Assembly (NCBI GenBank): GCA_009193035.1
Contig: SWDT01000132.1
Location: 78,862 to 142,861 of the forward strand
Origin: Halicephalobus mephisto
Lineage: Eukaryota; Nematoda; Chromadorea; Rhabditida; Panagrolaimidae
Direction of reading: 5' to 3'
Length of the DNA stretch: 64,000 bases
The first letter of the stretch is position 1. Each line of letters starts with the position of its first letter. The notes below the pieces were generated by a model. It had not been told where the DNA came from. It saw nothing but the letters and a program-made list of their open reading frames with translations, and ran no database searches. Of the stretch, positions 11,207-22,802 are shown one piece after another. Position numbers and translations under genes: made by a program.

Positions 11207-14200
11207 TTATCTAGTGGCAGGATTTATATCGAATAATTCTTGAAGTAAAGGATCTAAATCGTTTGGATTTACGTGGCTGTAAATCCGAAGTAGACTTTGA
11301 TTTAATTCATGCAAATCCACTAACTTCCTCAAAAGAGAATCATAAGCTTGTCGGGATTCCGTTTCCGGACACTGGGTATCCAGATATCTAAAAAGTTAAA
11401 ATTTAAAAAATATTTTGAAAATTAAAAAACAAGAAATTTTAAATTTTCCAAGTTTAAAAAAATAAAAATATTTAAATTCAGATAATTGGAAAAATATTTT
11501 TGATTTTAAAATTTAAAAAAAAAATTTAAAAATAAAAAAAATTGAAAATATTAAAAAATATTTAAAATTTAAAAAAAAATTGAAAATATTTAAAATTTAA
11601 AAAAAAATTGAAAATTAAAAAAAAATTTAAAATTTTAATACCTTTTTAATAAATCGTAATATCGCCTCTGGCAAGCCTGGACTTTGGGGATATCTCTGAT
11701 ATTAGGTCTATCGGGACAAAATAAAGTTATAGCATTGAGGATTAACATGACGTTTTCATTTTTTCTCCATTTTTCGTCAAATGACATTAAAAATTTTTTA
11801 TGTTCTGCATAATGTTTTTGTTCGGGAGTTTTCTGCAGAATGTCTACAGTAATCTTGAGTTCTTTAGATCCAGTGTAAATTTGGTGTTTCCAGATATCTT
11901 GAGAAGGATCAAAAACCATCACTCCTCGGAGAATCAGAAGTTCACTAAGACTGCCTAAAAATTAATTTTTAAAATTATTTTATAAAATTTAAATTTTTTT
12001 ATTTTTAAAATTATTTTATAAAATTTAAATTTTTTTATTTTTAAAATTAATTTATAAAATTTAAATTTTTTTATTTTTAAAATTCTTTTATAAAATTTAA
12101 ATTTTTTTTATTTTTAAAATTATTTTATAAAATTTGAAATTTTTTTAAATTCCGAATTTTTAAAATAATATTTTATTGCAATTTTTAATTTTTTATGAGA
12201 TTAAATTTTATAAAAAAATACTTTTTAGAAAATTTTAAGTTCTTTAAATCGAAAATTAAAAAGAATGTTTTTAAAAAATCGAAAATTAAGAAATATGTTT
12301 TTAAAAAGTCGAAAATTAAGAAGAATGTTTTAAAAAATCAGAAATTTGAAATAGTGGACCTCGAGGGAGATTGATGTGGGTCGTCCCGAGATCCGACTTA
12401 CCTTTGAGAATGGCGACTTGATCGCTCTGGGCCTGAGTCATGAACATGTGTAATTTTTTCGCCATGGAGATAATTCTCCTCATGGCGAGATCACTGATTC
12501 TGACGACGTCTAGAAGACTTAATTCTCCTTCGTTCCTGGTTCCAATGTTCATCGGCAACGTCAGAAGCTGGTTGGCTTGAATTAGTTCATGAACGAGAGC
12601 CCGGTCTTCTGGAGACAAAGAACCCGGAATCGTCGTGTTGAAGATCGACCAGTCAGCTACATTGCTTACTGTAGGGATCCTGGATTAAAAACAGAGATTA
12701 GGATGACTTACTTGATCGATTAGCGGTGTCCAAAAAGGAGTAATCGTTGAACGCCATCAGCCTCGGGGGATCTGGAGGAACGAAGTTTTCGTATCTTCTG
12801 AAGGCCGAAGGGACACTGGGACCCGGCTGATTCGGGTTCGAGAAGCAGGCCATGTACCTGGAATTAGTACAGTAACCATGTGCAAAAAGTAAATTTTTTC
12901 CAAAATTTCAGAATTCAGATTTTAATTTCAAATGTCCGCTGGATTCTGAAAGACTAGAACCTTTTTCAAAATCATACTACTGTGAAAATCGAAAATATAC
13001 TTTTTTAGGAAATTTTTTTAGCATAAATTTCTAGAAATTTTAGAATCTCAGAATTCCAGATTTTTACTGGATTCTGGAAGTTTATACAAAATTCTAAAAA
13101 GTTCTTAAAGTTCACATGAAATTCCGGAAATTTCTAAGATATTCCACAAGATTTTGAAGATTTCTAAAATCTTCCACAAAATTTTGAAGATTTCTAAAAT
13201 CTTCCACAAAATTTTGAAGATTTCTAAAATCTCCTATAAAATTCTGGACATTTCTAAAATCTTCCACAAGATTCTGGAAATGACAGAAAATTATAGTGTG
13301 TTCTGGAAACTTGCACGAAATTCTGAAAAGATTCTAAAAACTTCCATAAGATTCTAGAAAATTTCGAACGTTTCTGCTGTCTTCTGGAGAATTCTTACAA
13401 GATTTTGGGAAATTCTATGATTTTGAATTAAATTCAATTTAGATAAAGAACCCTACTCTTGTAGATAAGAGTCCTGCATTGGCTGGGTCTGATACCACGG
13501 TGAATATGGATTGGTCTGAAGTCGTGGATGAGACATGGCTCCGATGGATGAACTCCCGGGGTTTTCGAAGGCTGGGAAAGGCTCCGAAGCGAGTCTAGTA
13601 ATTGTCGGTTGTGGGATTTCCGAAGGACAATATCCTGATTCAGAAACCGGTTTAGACATATCTTTAGCATCGGATTCAGCGACTAGCCGAGTATTTGCAG
13701 GATAGAATCCGCACTTACAAGAACATGTACATTTTGATTTCGGTTCAGGAGATTTGGAATTTCCTTGACGTGCTCGTTTAATAAGAGATTGGAGGACTTC
13801 TTTGGACAAACTTATTTCTTGATGAGATTCTTTGACTTTTTTCTCGAGTTCCTCTATTGTAGGCGATATTGAGCAATTTCTCTTGGTCTTCTGCGACGGA
13901 TTTCCTCTCCGATTCGACTTCTCTCCCACAAGCCATTCTTTCATCATCCCTGCCTAGAATACAGTCAATTATGAATACCGTCGACGGTGATTTGAAATTT
14001 GAAACATTTCCATTTCTAATCCCAATATTGAGGACATCGTAATCAAAAGTGGTCTTACCTATATCTATATTTCTAAAAGCTTATCTTAGAAGATCAATTA
14101 CCTGGAAAAGAATCCTTAAGTTGATCAGATTGATTCGATAATTTATGAAATTCATGGTGATATTGAAGTATTATACAAATAAAAATACGTTTTTGACTTC

Positions 14201-15716
14201 ATTCGTTAGCATGTGGTACAAGAATTTCAAGATTTTTTGTGAATATATATATACCAATAGTCTGTCGTAATGGCAATATAATTTTCTTATTGTCCACTAG
14301 TATGCATTACAATCTGTCGTGATATGAATATAATCTATTGGTATATGTATTAGGATCAGCTTTGTTACTTATATAAGTTATTTATCATTTACCAACATAT
14401 ACATTACATATATCTTGATGTTAATATATCTTATGATATATGAATATATACGTTATATATATCTTAATATTAATATAGCTTATCATCTATGAATATATGC
14501 ATTACATATATCTTGGTGTTAATATAGCTTATTTCTTGTCTATGAATATATACATTATATATATATCTAAATGTTAATACAGCTTACTTATCATATATGA
14601 ATATATGCATTACATATATCTTGTTGTTAATATAGCTTACTTATCGTCTATGAATAAATACATTATATATCTTGTTGTTAATATAACTTACATATTACTA
14701 ATATACACTACATATGTCCTAATGTTAATATAACTTGTATATAATGTATATATTAGGATGTATCTTGATTCTAACCTAACCTACTTAGAACCCACTAATA
14801 TAGACATTACTATTTATCTCGTCGCTTATGTAAACTACTCACTACTGCATACTAATATGTACTAATACACACATAATAGTCTGTTCCTTATTTTATTTAC
14901 TCACTTAGATATGCTTCATTATTATTATTTATTCTACAAATTTTCAGTTCAAAAAGATCAACTTGAAGATTCTACTTCCTCAAAATGTTTGACTTTTTTA
15001 GATAACTACTTTTATGATTATATAAAAATCGATTTTGAGATAATAAATTATCTACATTGTTGTTTTTCAAGTATTTTTAAAAATTAAACATTTCATCAAT
15101 TTTGTCATAGATCTACAGTAAAAATAAAAAACGTACTTTTAAACATTTCTGTAATCTGCAACTTTGACAATATTTTCTGGAAATTTTGTTGATTTCACAA
15201 GCATTTGAAAAAGCACAAGTTATTTCCTAAATTTTATATATAAAATAAAAAATTAAAATTTTAACGTACAGATTCTCTGGAAGCATTTCTTCGAAAAAAA
15301 GCTTTACAACTTTCGCAAGAAATAATTCCGAAATTGTACCCTACGGCTCTGTCACCACAAACCTAAAAAATAAATAAAATAAAAAAAAATAATATAAAAT
15401 TAATAAAATTTAAAAAAATAAATTAATAAAATTAATAAAATTTGAAAAAAATTAAATAAAAATAAATAAAAATAAATAAAATTTAAAAAAATTAATAAAA
15501 TTTATAGAATTTAAAAAAATTAAATAAAATAAAATTTTAATTTAAAAAAATTAAATAAAATTTTAAAAAATAAACCTTGCAAATTTTGTCGGACGAAAAT
15601 CCCGAATTTTCGAATTTCGTATTTAAAGCAATTCTGTTATTTACAGGAGATATCAAAGGTGGAACATCTCCTTCAAATTCGTCAATATTGTCGGATTTAG
15701 GTTCTGATTCTGACAT
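11207..15716 (-). CDS. Nuclear hormone receptor of the DAF-12/NHR-8/HR96 group
   Basis: Eight minus-strand exons, 15716-15576, 15362-15270, 15226-15137, 13953-13457, 12857-12712, 12668-12402, 11954-11642 and 11387-11207, keep phase throughout and give 575 residues. It is a ligand-regulated transcription factor. The DNA-binding domain spans roughly residues 46-115. Finger one contains [14 protein letters not shown], and the P-box [10 protein letters not shown] is the form used by DAF-12, NHR-8, NHR-48 and insect HR96 (NR1J). Finger two ends [19 protein letters not shown] serine/proline-rich hinge with a short cysteine-rich run (KCTCSCKCG) follows. The ligand-binding domain starts near [14 protein letters not shown] and ends with PLLQELFDI, a fitting AF-2 helix. 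Length is closer to NHR-8 than to the longer DAF-12, but orthology needs a tree. A minus-strand AATAAA lies at 11152-11147. Confidence 0.93.
13954..15136. repeat. Tandem repeats in intron 3 of the nuclear receptor gene
   Basis: The intron between the second zinc finger and the hinge contains, at about 14380-14750, five to six diverged copies of a roughly 60-base unit made of TATATATCTT, TGTTAATATAGCTTA and CATATATGAATATA. Copies differ by point changes and small gaps. No coding is seen. Confidence 0.75.
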
Positions 15717-16641
15717 GACAAGTTAAATCATCCGAAGACAAGAAGACACAATCGAAGACCGAACAGCGAAATAAGAGGTTTTAGAAAGGTCTGGTCCTTT
15801 AGATAAACTCTTCATCGACCGAAAATCCATTGATAACGCAGAAAATTGATTTTTTGATATCAATCAAATGGTTGTATGACATTTTTTCCTTTGCGGAATT
15901 TCGTCCCTTAGGGTGTTTATTTTTCAAGATATTTCATTTTTGATTCCATAAAAATTTTTTAATTTTTCAATTTTTAGATCAACTTTTGTGAAATCTGGAT
16001 TTTTTAAACATAGTAATTAAATAATAAAAAATGATCTTAAAAAAATACTATTTGATAATTATTTCCCCCAGGGCATTTCATTTTTGATTCCATAAAAATT
16101 TTTTAATTTTTCAATTTTTAGATTAACTTTTGTGAAGTATGAATTTTTTAAAAATAATAATCAAAATCAAAACAACTGATCGAGGGAAATTTTCAAATTA
16201 ATCCATGTCGAGGAAGATAAATACCCCAAGGGACCAAATATCCACAACCCAATCAAATATCAAAAATCATAACTAACTCATTTATGGTTTCAAATAATTT
16301 ACAATCAAAATCACAATGCAACATAGCCGCTACAATTTGGAAAGACGCCCCAAGCAATGTAGAAAAAGTTAATTTTTCTAATGCCCTAGGGAATATAGAA
16401 AAAATTGACTTTTCTAATGCCTCAGGCAGTGTAGAAAAAATCAACTTTTCTAATGCCTCAGGCAGTGTAAAAAAAATCGACTTTTCTAGTGCCTCAGGCA
16501 ATGTAGAAAAAATCAACTTTTCTAATGCCTCAGGCAGTGTAGAAAAAGTTAATTTTTCTATTGCCCTAAGGAATGTAGAAAAAATCAACTTTTCTTATGC
16601 CTTTGGGAGTTACCGGGTAGTAAATCAACAATAAATTAAAA
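15717..16641. repeat. Spacer with a 36-bp double-hairpin minisatellite
   Basis: Between the receptor start and the astacin stop, positions 16358-16609 hold seven 36-base units. Each unit has two inverted repeats: AGAAAA...TTTTCT around a short centre, and TGCCTCAGGCA, a perfect 5+1+5 palindrome in most copies. Since 36 is a multiple of three, both strands stay open (116 codons plus, 111 minus), but I see no splice sites or signal peptide to support translation. Positions 15900-16160 contain two copies of a block beginning TTTTTGATTCCATAAAAATT. Confidence 0.8.
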
Positions 16642-19600
16642 TTAATCACATTGACCACAAGATTTTTTACAAAAAACTTTCATAAATTTGGATTCACTTT
16701 TGCATTCTCCGATTTTTGCCCAATATCCGCAAAAAAGATTCTTATCTGTGCAGTTTTTGTCTTCTGGTGGTGGCGTGATTGTTTCTGAAGGAATTTTAAT
16801 CTTTGACGATTATTATAAAAAATACTTACCTGATGACTCATCTGAACAAAGACCACAAGCCTTCCGGCAATAATGCTGCATGTACTTCACCGAGTGTTCA
16901 CAGTGGCCTAATTGCTCCCACATTTCACAATGAGCGTTCAGATTCTCACATTCTGAAAAATCGAATTTTTATAAAAATTAAAAAATTTGTTTTAAAATCG
17001 AATTTTTATAAAAAATTAAAGAAAAATTAAAAAATTTGTTTTAAAATTGAATTTTTATAAAAATTAAAGAAAAATTAAAAAATTTGTTTTAAAATCGAAT
17101 TTTTATAAAAAATTAAAGAAAAATTTAAAAATTTGTTTTAAAATTGAATTTTTATAAAAATTAAAGAAAAATTTAAAAATTTGTTTTAAAATCGAATTTT
17201 TATAAAAAATTAAAGAAAAATTTAAAAATTTGTTTTAAAATTGAATTTTTATAAAAATTAAAGAAAAATTTAAAAATTTGTTTTAAATTCGAATTTTTAT
17301 AAAAAATTAAAATTAACTTTAAAATTATATTTTTATAAAAAATTAAAAATAATTCTCGATACAAAATTTTGGAATTTTTTCTAAACCTTTAAAACTAGGA
17401 TATTCTAGAAAATTCCGGAATTTTCCACAATATTCTAAAAACTTTGAAAGATTATTATTAAATTTCAAAAATTAAAAAAATTTTGAGATTTGAAATAATT
17501 CTAAAAGTTTCTACAATATTCTACTTTTCTACAGTATTCTAAAAAATTCCAAAATTATTATTAAATTTTGGAAAATTAAAAAAATTTTGAGATTTGAAAT
17601 AATTCTAAGTTTCCACAATATTCTAATTTTCCTACAGTATTCTAAAAAATTTCAAAAATTTAAGATTTTTAAAAATTTTTAAATTTCTGATAGAGAGGTT
17701 TTTAAATATCTTACTTTCTGGAGCTTTTGTGACTGGTTTTCTGGTGGTTGTGGATTTCGTTTTTGGTTTTTCGGTGGTCGAAGAAGTCGTAGTCGGAGCT
17801 TCTGTGGTTGAGGTTGCTTTTGTGGAAGGTTTACTGGCCCATCTGTCGCTAGTGGTTTTTTTCGGAGCAGAAGTGGTTGATTTTTTGGATTCAGAAGTAG
17901 TAGTTTCGGGTTCAACAGTGTCACACATGTAAAGTTTATTAACTTTCTGAGCATCTACAGTACTCAATTTGTATCTTTGACCAATTTCGGCGTCTTGTTT
18001 TCTCGGAACGATTGTCGGTTTGCCGTTTTTAGAAAAAGCAAGTTTGTGGTAATGCATCACAGATTCGTAATCGTAGGGCATTTCCAGGGGATCGATGATT
18101 TTCCTGGGGTATTTTTCGAAGTTCCTCAACATTCCTAAAAAACAAAAATTTCAAAAAAAAAATTTCAAAAAATAAGAAAAATTTCAAAAAATAAAAAAAA
18201 ATAAAATTTAAAGAAATTTAAAAAAATAAAAAAATTTTAAAAATTTTAAAAAATCTTTTTAAATTTAAAAAAATAAAAAAAATCTTTTTTAATTTTTAAA
18301 AAATGAATAAAAAGTAAATTTAAATTTAAATTAAAAGAATAGAAAAATAATAAAATTTAAAATAAAATTTTAGAAGAAATTTAAATTAAAAAAATAAACA
18401 AAAATTTAAAAATTAAAGAAAAACTAAATATATAAATTTTAAAATCCATAAATTTTAGAAAGTAAAAAAATAAAATAAATAATTATTTTAAAATGTGAAT
18501 TAATTACCTGGACGAATATTTTCTTCCTCGATTTTGACAAATTCATCCCTGTCTGTTCTGGAATGTTCGTGGAAGAATCCGAGGGAATGCATCAACTCGT
18601 GAGCGATGATTCCTTTGGTGAAACATTTACCGACTTCTAGGGACACTGTCTGATTTCCTCCAGCTCTGCCCACATAAGACGAACAGCTAAATTATTTCGA
18701 AATTATTTTAAAAAATTAAAAATTACTTTAAAAAAAATTAAAAATCATTTCGAAATTATTTTAAAAAATTAAAAATTATTTCAAAATTACTTTAAAAAAT
18801 TAAAAATTAGTTCGAAATTACTTTAAAAAAAATTAAAAAGTATTTCGAAATTATTTCTAAATTACTTTAAAAAATTAAAAATTGTTTCGAAATTACTTTA
18901 AAAAGTTAAAAATTACTTCGAAATTATTTTTAAAAAAATTAAAAATTATTTTAATATTTTAGAAATTCAAACTTACCCGAAGGCAATGTTTCTTTTGATG
19001 TAGATGTAATCGTAGTCAGATTCTTGTCTCGGAACGAATCTGATGCAGGTTTTGGTTTTGTATTCATCGAAGGCTTGGGCTATGGCTGCTCGTTGACTAA
19101 ATATCATTTTTTAATTTTCTTTCATTTTTAAAATAATATTATTTTTATAGAATTTTATAAAATTACGAAATTATAGGTTATCTTAATTTTTGAATACTTC
19201 GAAAAATTCGCGTCAGGACCATTTCGGAAAAAGTTTATTGTTGATTATTTGTGATATTATTTTTATAGAATTTTATAAAATTACGAAATTATAGGTTATC
19301 TTAATTTTTGAATACTTCGAAAAATTCGCGTCAGGACCATTTTGGAAAAGTTTATTTTTGGTTTTTATAATATTGTTTTTATAGAATTTTATAAAATTAC
19401 AAAATCGTAGCTTCTTTCAATTTCTAAAAACTTCCAAAAATTCGCGTCAAGACCATTTCAGAAAAATTTTATTTTTGGTTTTTATAATATTATTTTTATA
19501 GAATTTTATAAAAATACGAAATTATATATTATCTTAATTTCTAAAAATTTCGAAAAATTACGAAATTATATATTATCTTAATTTCTCAAAACTTCCAAAA

Positions 19601-20224
19601 ATTCGCGTCAAGACCATTTCGGAAAAAGTTTATTTTTGGCTTTTATAATATTATTTGTAAACATACGATTGAGTCATCCCCTCTTCAAGCATGTACGGGA
19701 CTCGACCGTTTTTCCAGAGTTTATCTGGATATGTGACCAAATTGAGCGAACTGTGGTACTGTAAAAGTAAGATGAGTGGAATTTTAAAAAATAAAATTTA
19801 TCTTACTGGTCTCTTGAAGATTTCATCGAAGTTAATTTCGTCATCATTAAATGGTTGATCTTTTAATTTTTTTTCCAAAAATTTTGAAGGATCTTCGTCG
19901 ACGGGAACGCCGATGATGTCTCCTTCGAACAGCTCCAAATTTTGCATTGAATCAAGTTCATCTGGAGTCGGTTGTTTAACGGGAAAAGTTTCAGCAAGAT
20001 CGAAATCCTGTGGAAGTAAAAAATGATCCGAAAATGCTTAAAAATTATTACTGTAATTTTGTAAATTTAATATTAAACAAACAGTCAAAATTGTTTTTTA
20101 AATCTTTAGCGTCCTGATGTGGAAGTGGCAGAACTGTCAAACCAGAACACTGTACAACGAGCAAAATAATTCCAATTGTCGTTGCGGGAACCACCGACGG
20201 GGCAAATATGTCAGTTACGAACAT
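16642..20224 (-). CDS. Secreted astacin metalloprotease with two ShKT domains
   Basis: Well-supported minus-strand exons are 20007-19807, 19758-19667, 19096-18977, 18686-18508, 18134-17715, 16952-16830 and 16784-16642 (425 residues). A likely first exon at 20224-20052 encodes a hydrophobic leader. The pro-region contains LFEGDI, the usual astacin pro-motif. The catalytic domain opens at [10 protein letters not shown] and has the zinc signature [19 protein letters not shown] and the Met-turn SVMHY. A Thr/Ser/Lys-rich linker follows, then two six-cysteine ShKT modules encoded by separate exons. The layout fits nematode astacin subgroup II (nas-6 to nas-16), secreted proteases of pharynx, gut and epidermis. 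Oddity: the only good donor of exon 1 leaves phase 2 whereas exon 2 needs phase 0, so the 5' end is unresolved. Confidence 0.92.
16953..17714. repeat. Tandem repeat in the last large astacin intron
   Basis: About seven copies of a unit of about 57 bases containing AATTTGTTTTAAAATTGAA and TTTTTATAAAAATTAAAGA run from about 16970 to 17340. The rest of the intron is A+T-rich with runs of TTCTAAAAATTCC type. Confidence 0.8.
19097..19666. repeat. Tandem repeat in an astacin intron carrying the GGACC family motif
   Basis: Four to five copies of a roughly 120-base unit start near 19130. Each contains TTTTTATAGAATTTTATAAA and then ATTCGCGTCAGGACCATTTC. The latter relates it to the dispersed GGTCTCGAC family seen elsewhere in the window. 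Confidence 0.75.
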
Positions 20225-20612
20225 TTTCACACTAAAAAAATTAAATATTAAAAAAAAATTAAAAATAATAAAAAAATTTAAATATTAAAAAAAATAAAAA
20301 TAATAAAAAAATTTAAAAATTTAAAAAATAATAAAAAAATTTAAAATAATTTAAAAATTTAAAAATTTAAAAAATAATAAAAAAATTTAAAATAATTTAA
20401 AAATTTAGGAACTTAAAATTCGAATAATTTAAAAATAATAAAAAAAGTTAATTTTTAAAATTTTGAAAAAAATAAAATCAAAAAATTTCAAATTAAAAAA
20501 AAATGGAAATTCTGAAAAAATTAAAAATAGTAAAGTTGAAAATTTTCGAAAAAAATAACGCTTAAAGATTTAAAAAAACAAGAGTTAAAAATCATGAAAA
20601 TCTACCACTTAC

Positions 20613-20813
20613 CCTCAGGCAACGAGCGATTTTTGTTTTTAAAATTGAGGTTCTTGTGCGATCTCCGCTTGACCACCGGTTGAGATTCTTTTGTCGACGA
20701 ACAAAAACCTTTTTTGGTGGATTTCAGCAAGGCTTGTCCGGCCACTGACGAAAAAATCTTGACTGAGAAAGTCACTGTTTCGGACCGCCTCAGGGGATTT
20801 GACAAAAGGATCG
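20613..20813 (-). other. Candidate exon of unknown gene upstream of the astacin
   Basis: On the minus strand a 201-base segment is flanked by AAATTTTCAG before and GTAAGT after. One frame is open throughout and codes for a serine/lysine-rich peptide (SVAGQALLKSTKKG, then KRRSHKNLNFKNKNR). It ends in phase 1 and cannot be joined to the astacin start exon without an immediate stop. It may be a 5' non-coding exon of the astacin transcript or part of another gene. Confidence 0.35.
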
Positions 20814-22596
20814 CTGAAAATTTTGATCTTCTTTGAAACGATGTCGAACATGGATTATCTCATGACATTTCATCATTTTAAAAAATGCAACATTTTCAAA
20901 AAAGTAAACAAAAAATAAATGTTAAAAATGGATTACGGTAAAATTACGAACAGACTTGAAAAATGGGATAAAGTAAATAAGCCTGTACTTTAGGACTGTA
21001 AGGGCTCTTCGGAGATACCAAAACGAGCCCGATAATCACAGTTTAACGCCCGAGGCAAAACAGCTTAAAAATCGTCTGCGCAATTGAGAAACTTTGAATT
21101 TTTAATTTTCAAAAATTAACTCAAGCTGGATCATTTGCACTATTAAATCCTTCAAAACTGAAACTTTTACAAATCGGTCTTGAAACGAAATTTAAAACTT
21201 TAAAAAAATGATCTATTTTTAGTTTTAGGTGATTATTTCGTAATCAATTATATTATTAAAAAATTTTAAAACTGAAATTTCTACAAATCGGTCTTGAAAC
21301 GAAATTTTAAAACTTCCAAAAAAATGGTCTATTTTTAGTTTTAGGTGATTATTTCGTAATCAATTATATTATTAAAAAATTTTAAAACTGAAACTTCTAC
21401 AAACTGGTCCTGATGTGAAATTTCGAAACTTTTTAGAAAAAATATCGAACATAGTAATTTTAGTTTTTAAGATATTTGATTAATGATCTTTCGTGATTTT
21501 ATCAATAATATGTTCTGCAAAAAGTTTAAATTTTTTATCGAAATTGTCTCAACTGGAAATCTTAGATGTTTTTAGAAGCAATTTACGTGACGGTTTTGAT
21601 TCTTCGCGATGATTATTCCTTAATCCGACGATTTTTCAATGACTTAAAAATAAAAATAAAAAATGATATTTTTAAAATTTGTCTGGACGCAAATTTTGAG
21701 TTTTTTGATCTCCGGAATTTCCTGATTTAGATGGATCTGAAGACTTTTTTAGGATTCTGAATCTTCAGATGCTCGTGGAGAATTCCGATATCGTTGAAAA
21801 TAATTTTTTACGAAATAATTTCGACACGAATTTTGAGAACTTTTAGGAACTGAAGTAGCCTACATAACAGCTTCGGTTTTGCGTGATAGTTGTAATCTTA
21901 CACAATTTCGCAATCAACTTTTTTAAGATATTCTTTCTAGATGGATTCAAGAATTCCCAAATTAGAGTTACATAGAATAGAGAACTCTATAGCTGTTTTA
22001 GAACAGTGAGGATTGTATATAAGTGTATATATGAGTACATATATGAATGTGCATAAGAATATACCTAGATATATAGATGTAAATGCACATATGAGCGCAT
22101 ATATGGATATAAATGCACATATGAGCGCATATGTGGATATACACCTAGATATATGGATATAAATGCATATATGAACGCATGTATGGATATATATCTAGAT
22201 ATGTGAATATAAATGCATATATGAGTCCATGTATGGATATATAGATATAGACGGATATATACACGGATATATAGATATGGATGTATATATGAGTATATAT
22301 GGATGTGTATAAGAATATACACGAACATAGATATAGGTGCATATATGAATATAATATATGGATATGTATGTGGATGTTAAGAAGACCTTAGCCAAGTCCA
22401 TCAGAGCCTCCGAAGATGGGTGCTTTGCTTGTAACAAAATTGAAAAATGAATATGATTTTAAGCAAAGCATCCAGATTGTCCGCCCAAATGTATTCTAAA
22501 AACAAATTAATTTTTCTTTCGAAAATTGACCGTCCACGAAAACGTCAATTTAGACAACCGATTTTGACAGTTTGCTCGTCTTCAGATTTTTCTTCG

Positions 22597-22802
22597 TTAT
22601 GAAATTGGAGCTTTATTAGCTTCGTCTATTTTAGGATTCGTGGAAAAAACGACTTTAGAAAAACTGTCTTGACCTCTTGGACACAATGAAACGATACTTG
22701 AAGATGTAACAATGAGGTCCGAGATCATTGTAATACGGAGGGAGTCTTCGCAACTAGAGCCTCGTGTCAACAAATCCATATTCACCGAAAAGGTTAACAG
22801 TT
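22597..22802 (-). other. Candidate terminal exon, unknown
   Basis: A minus-strand frame of about 68 codons follows an acceptor-like AAATACAG and ends in TAA at 22597. It contains SLRITMISDLIVTSSSI and a serine-rich middle. The plus strand is also partly open here, so coding is uncertain. Neighbouring inverted repeats suggest it could instead be a mobile-element fragment. Confidence 0.25.

Noticed and set aside
16253..16634. Open frames of 111 and 116 codons on both strands over the 36-bp array
   Set aside because: They follow from a repeat length divisible by three; there are no splice sites, signal peptide or recognisable domain. Kept only as a repeat.
22065..22437. Tyr/His/Ile-rich minus-strand frames
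   Set aside because: They are translations of the ATATATGGATATAAATGC satellite.
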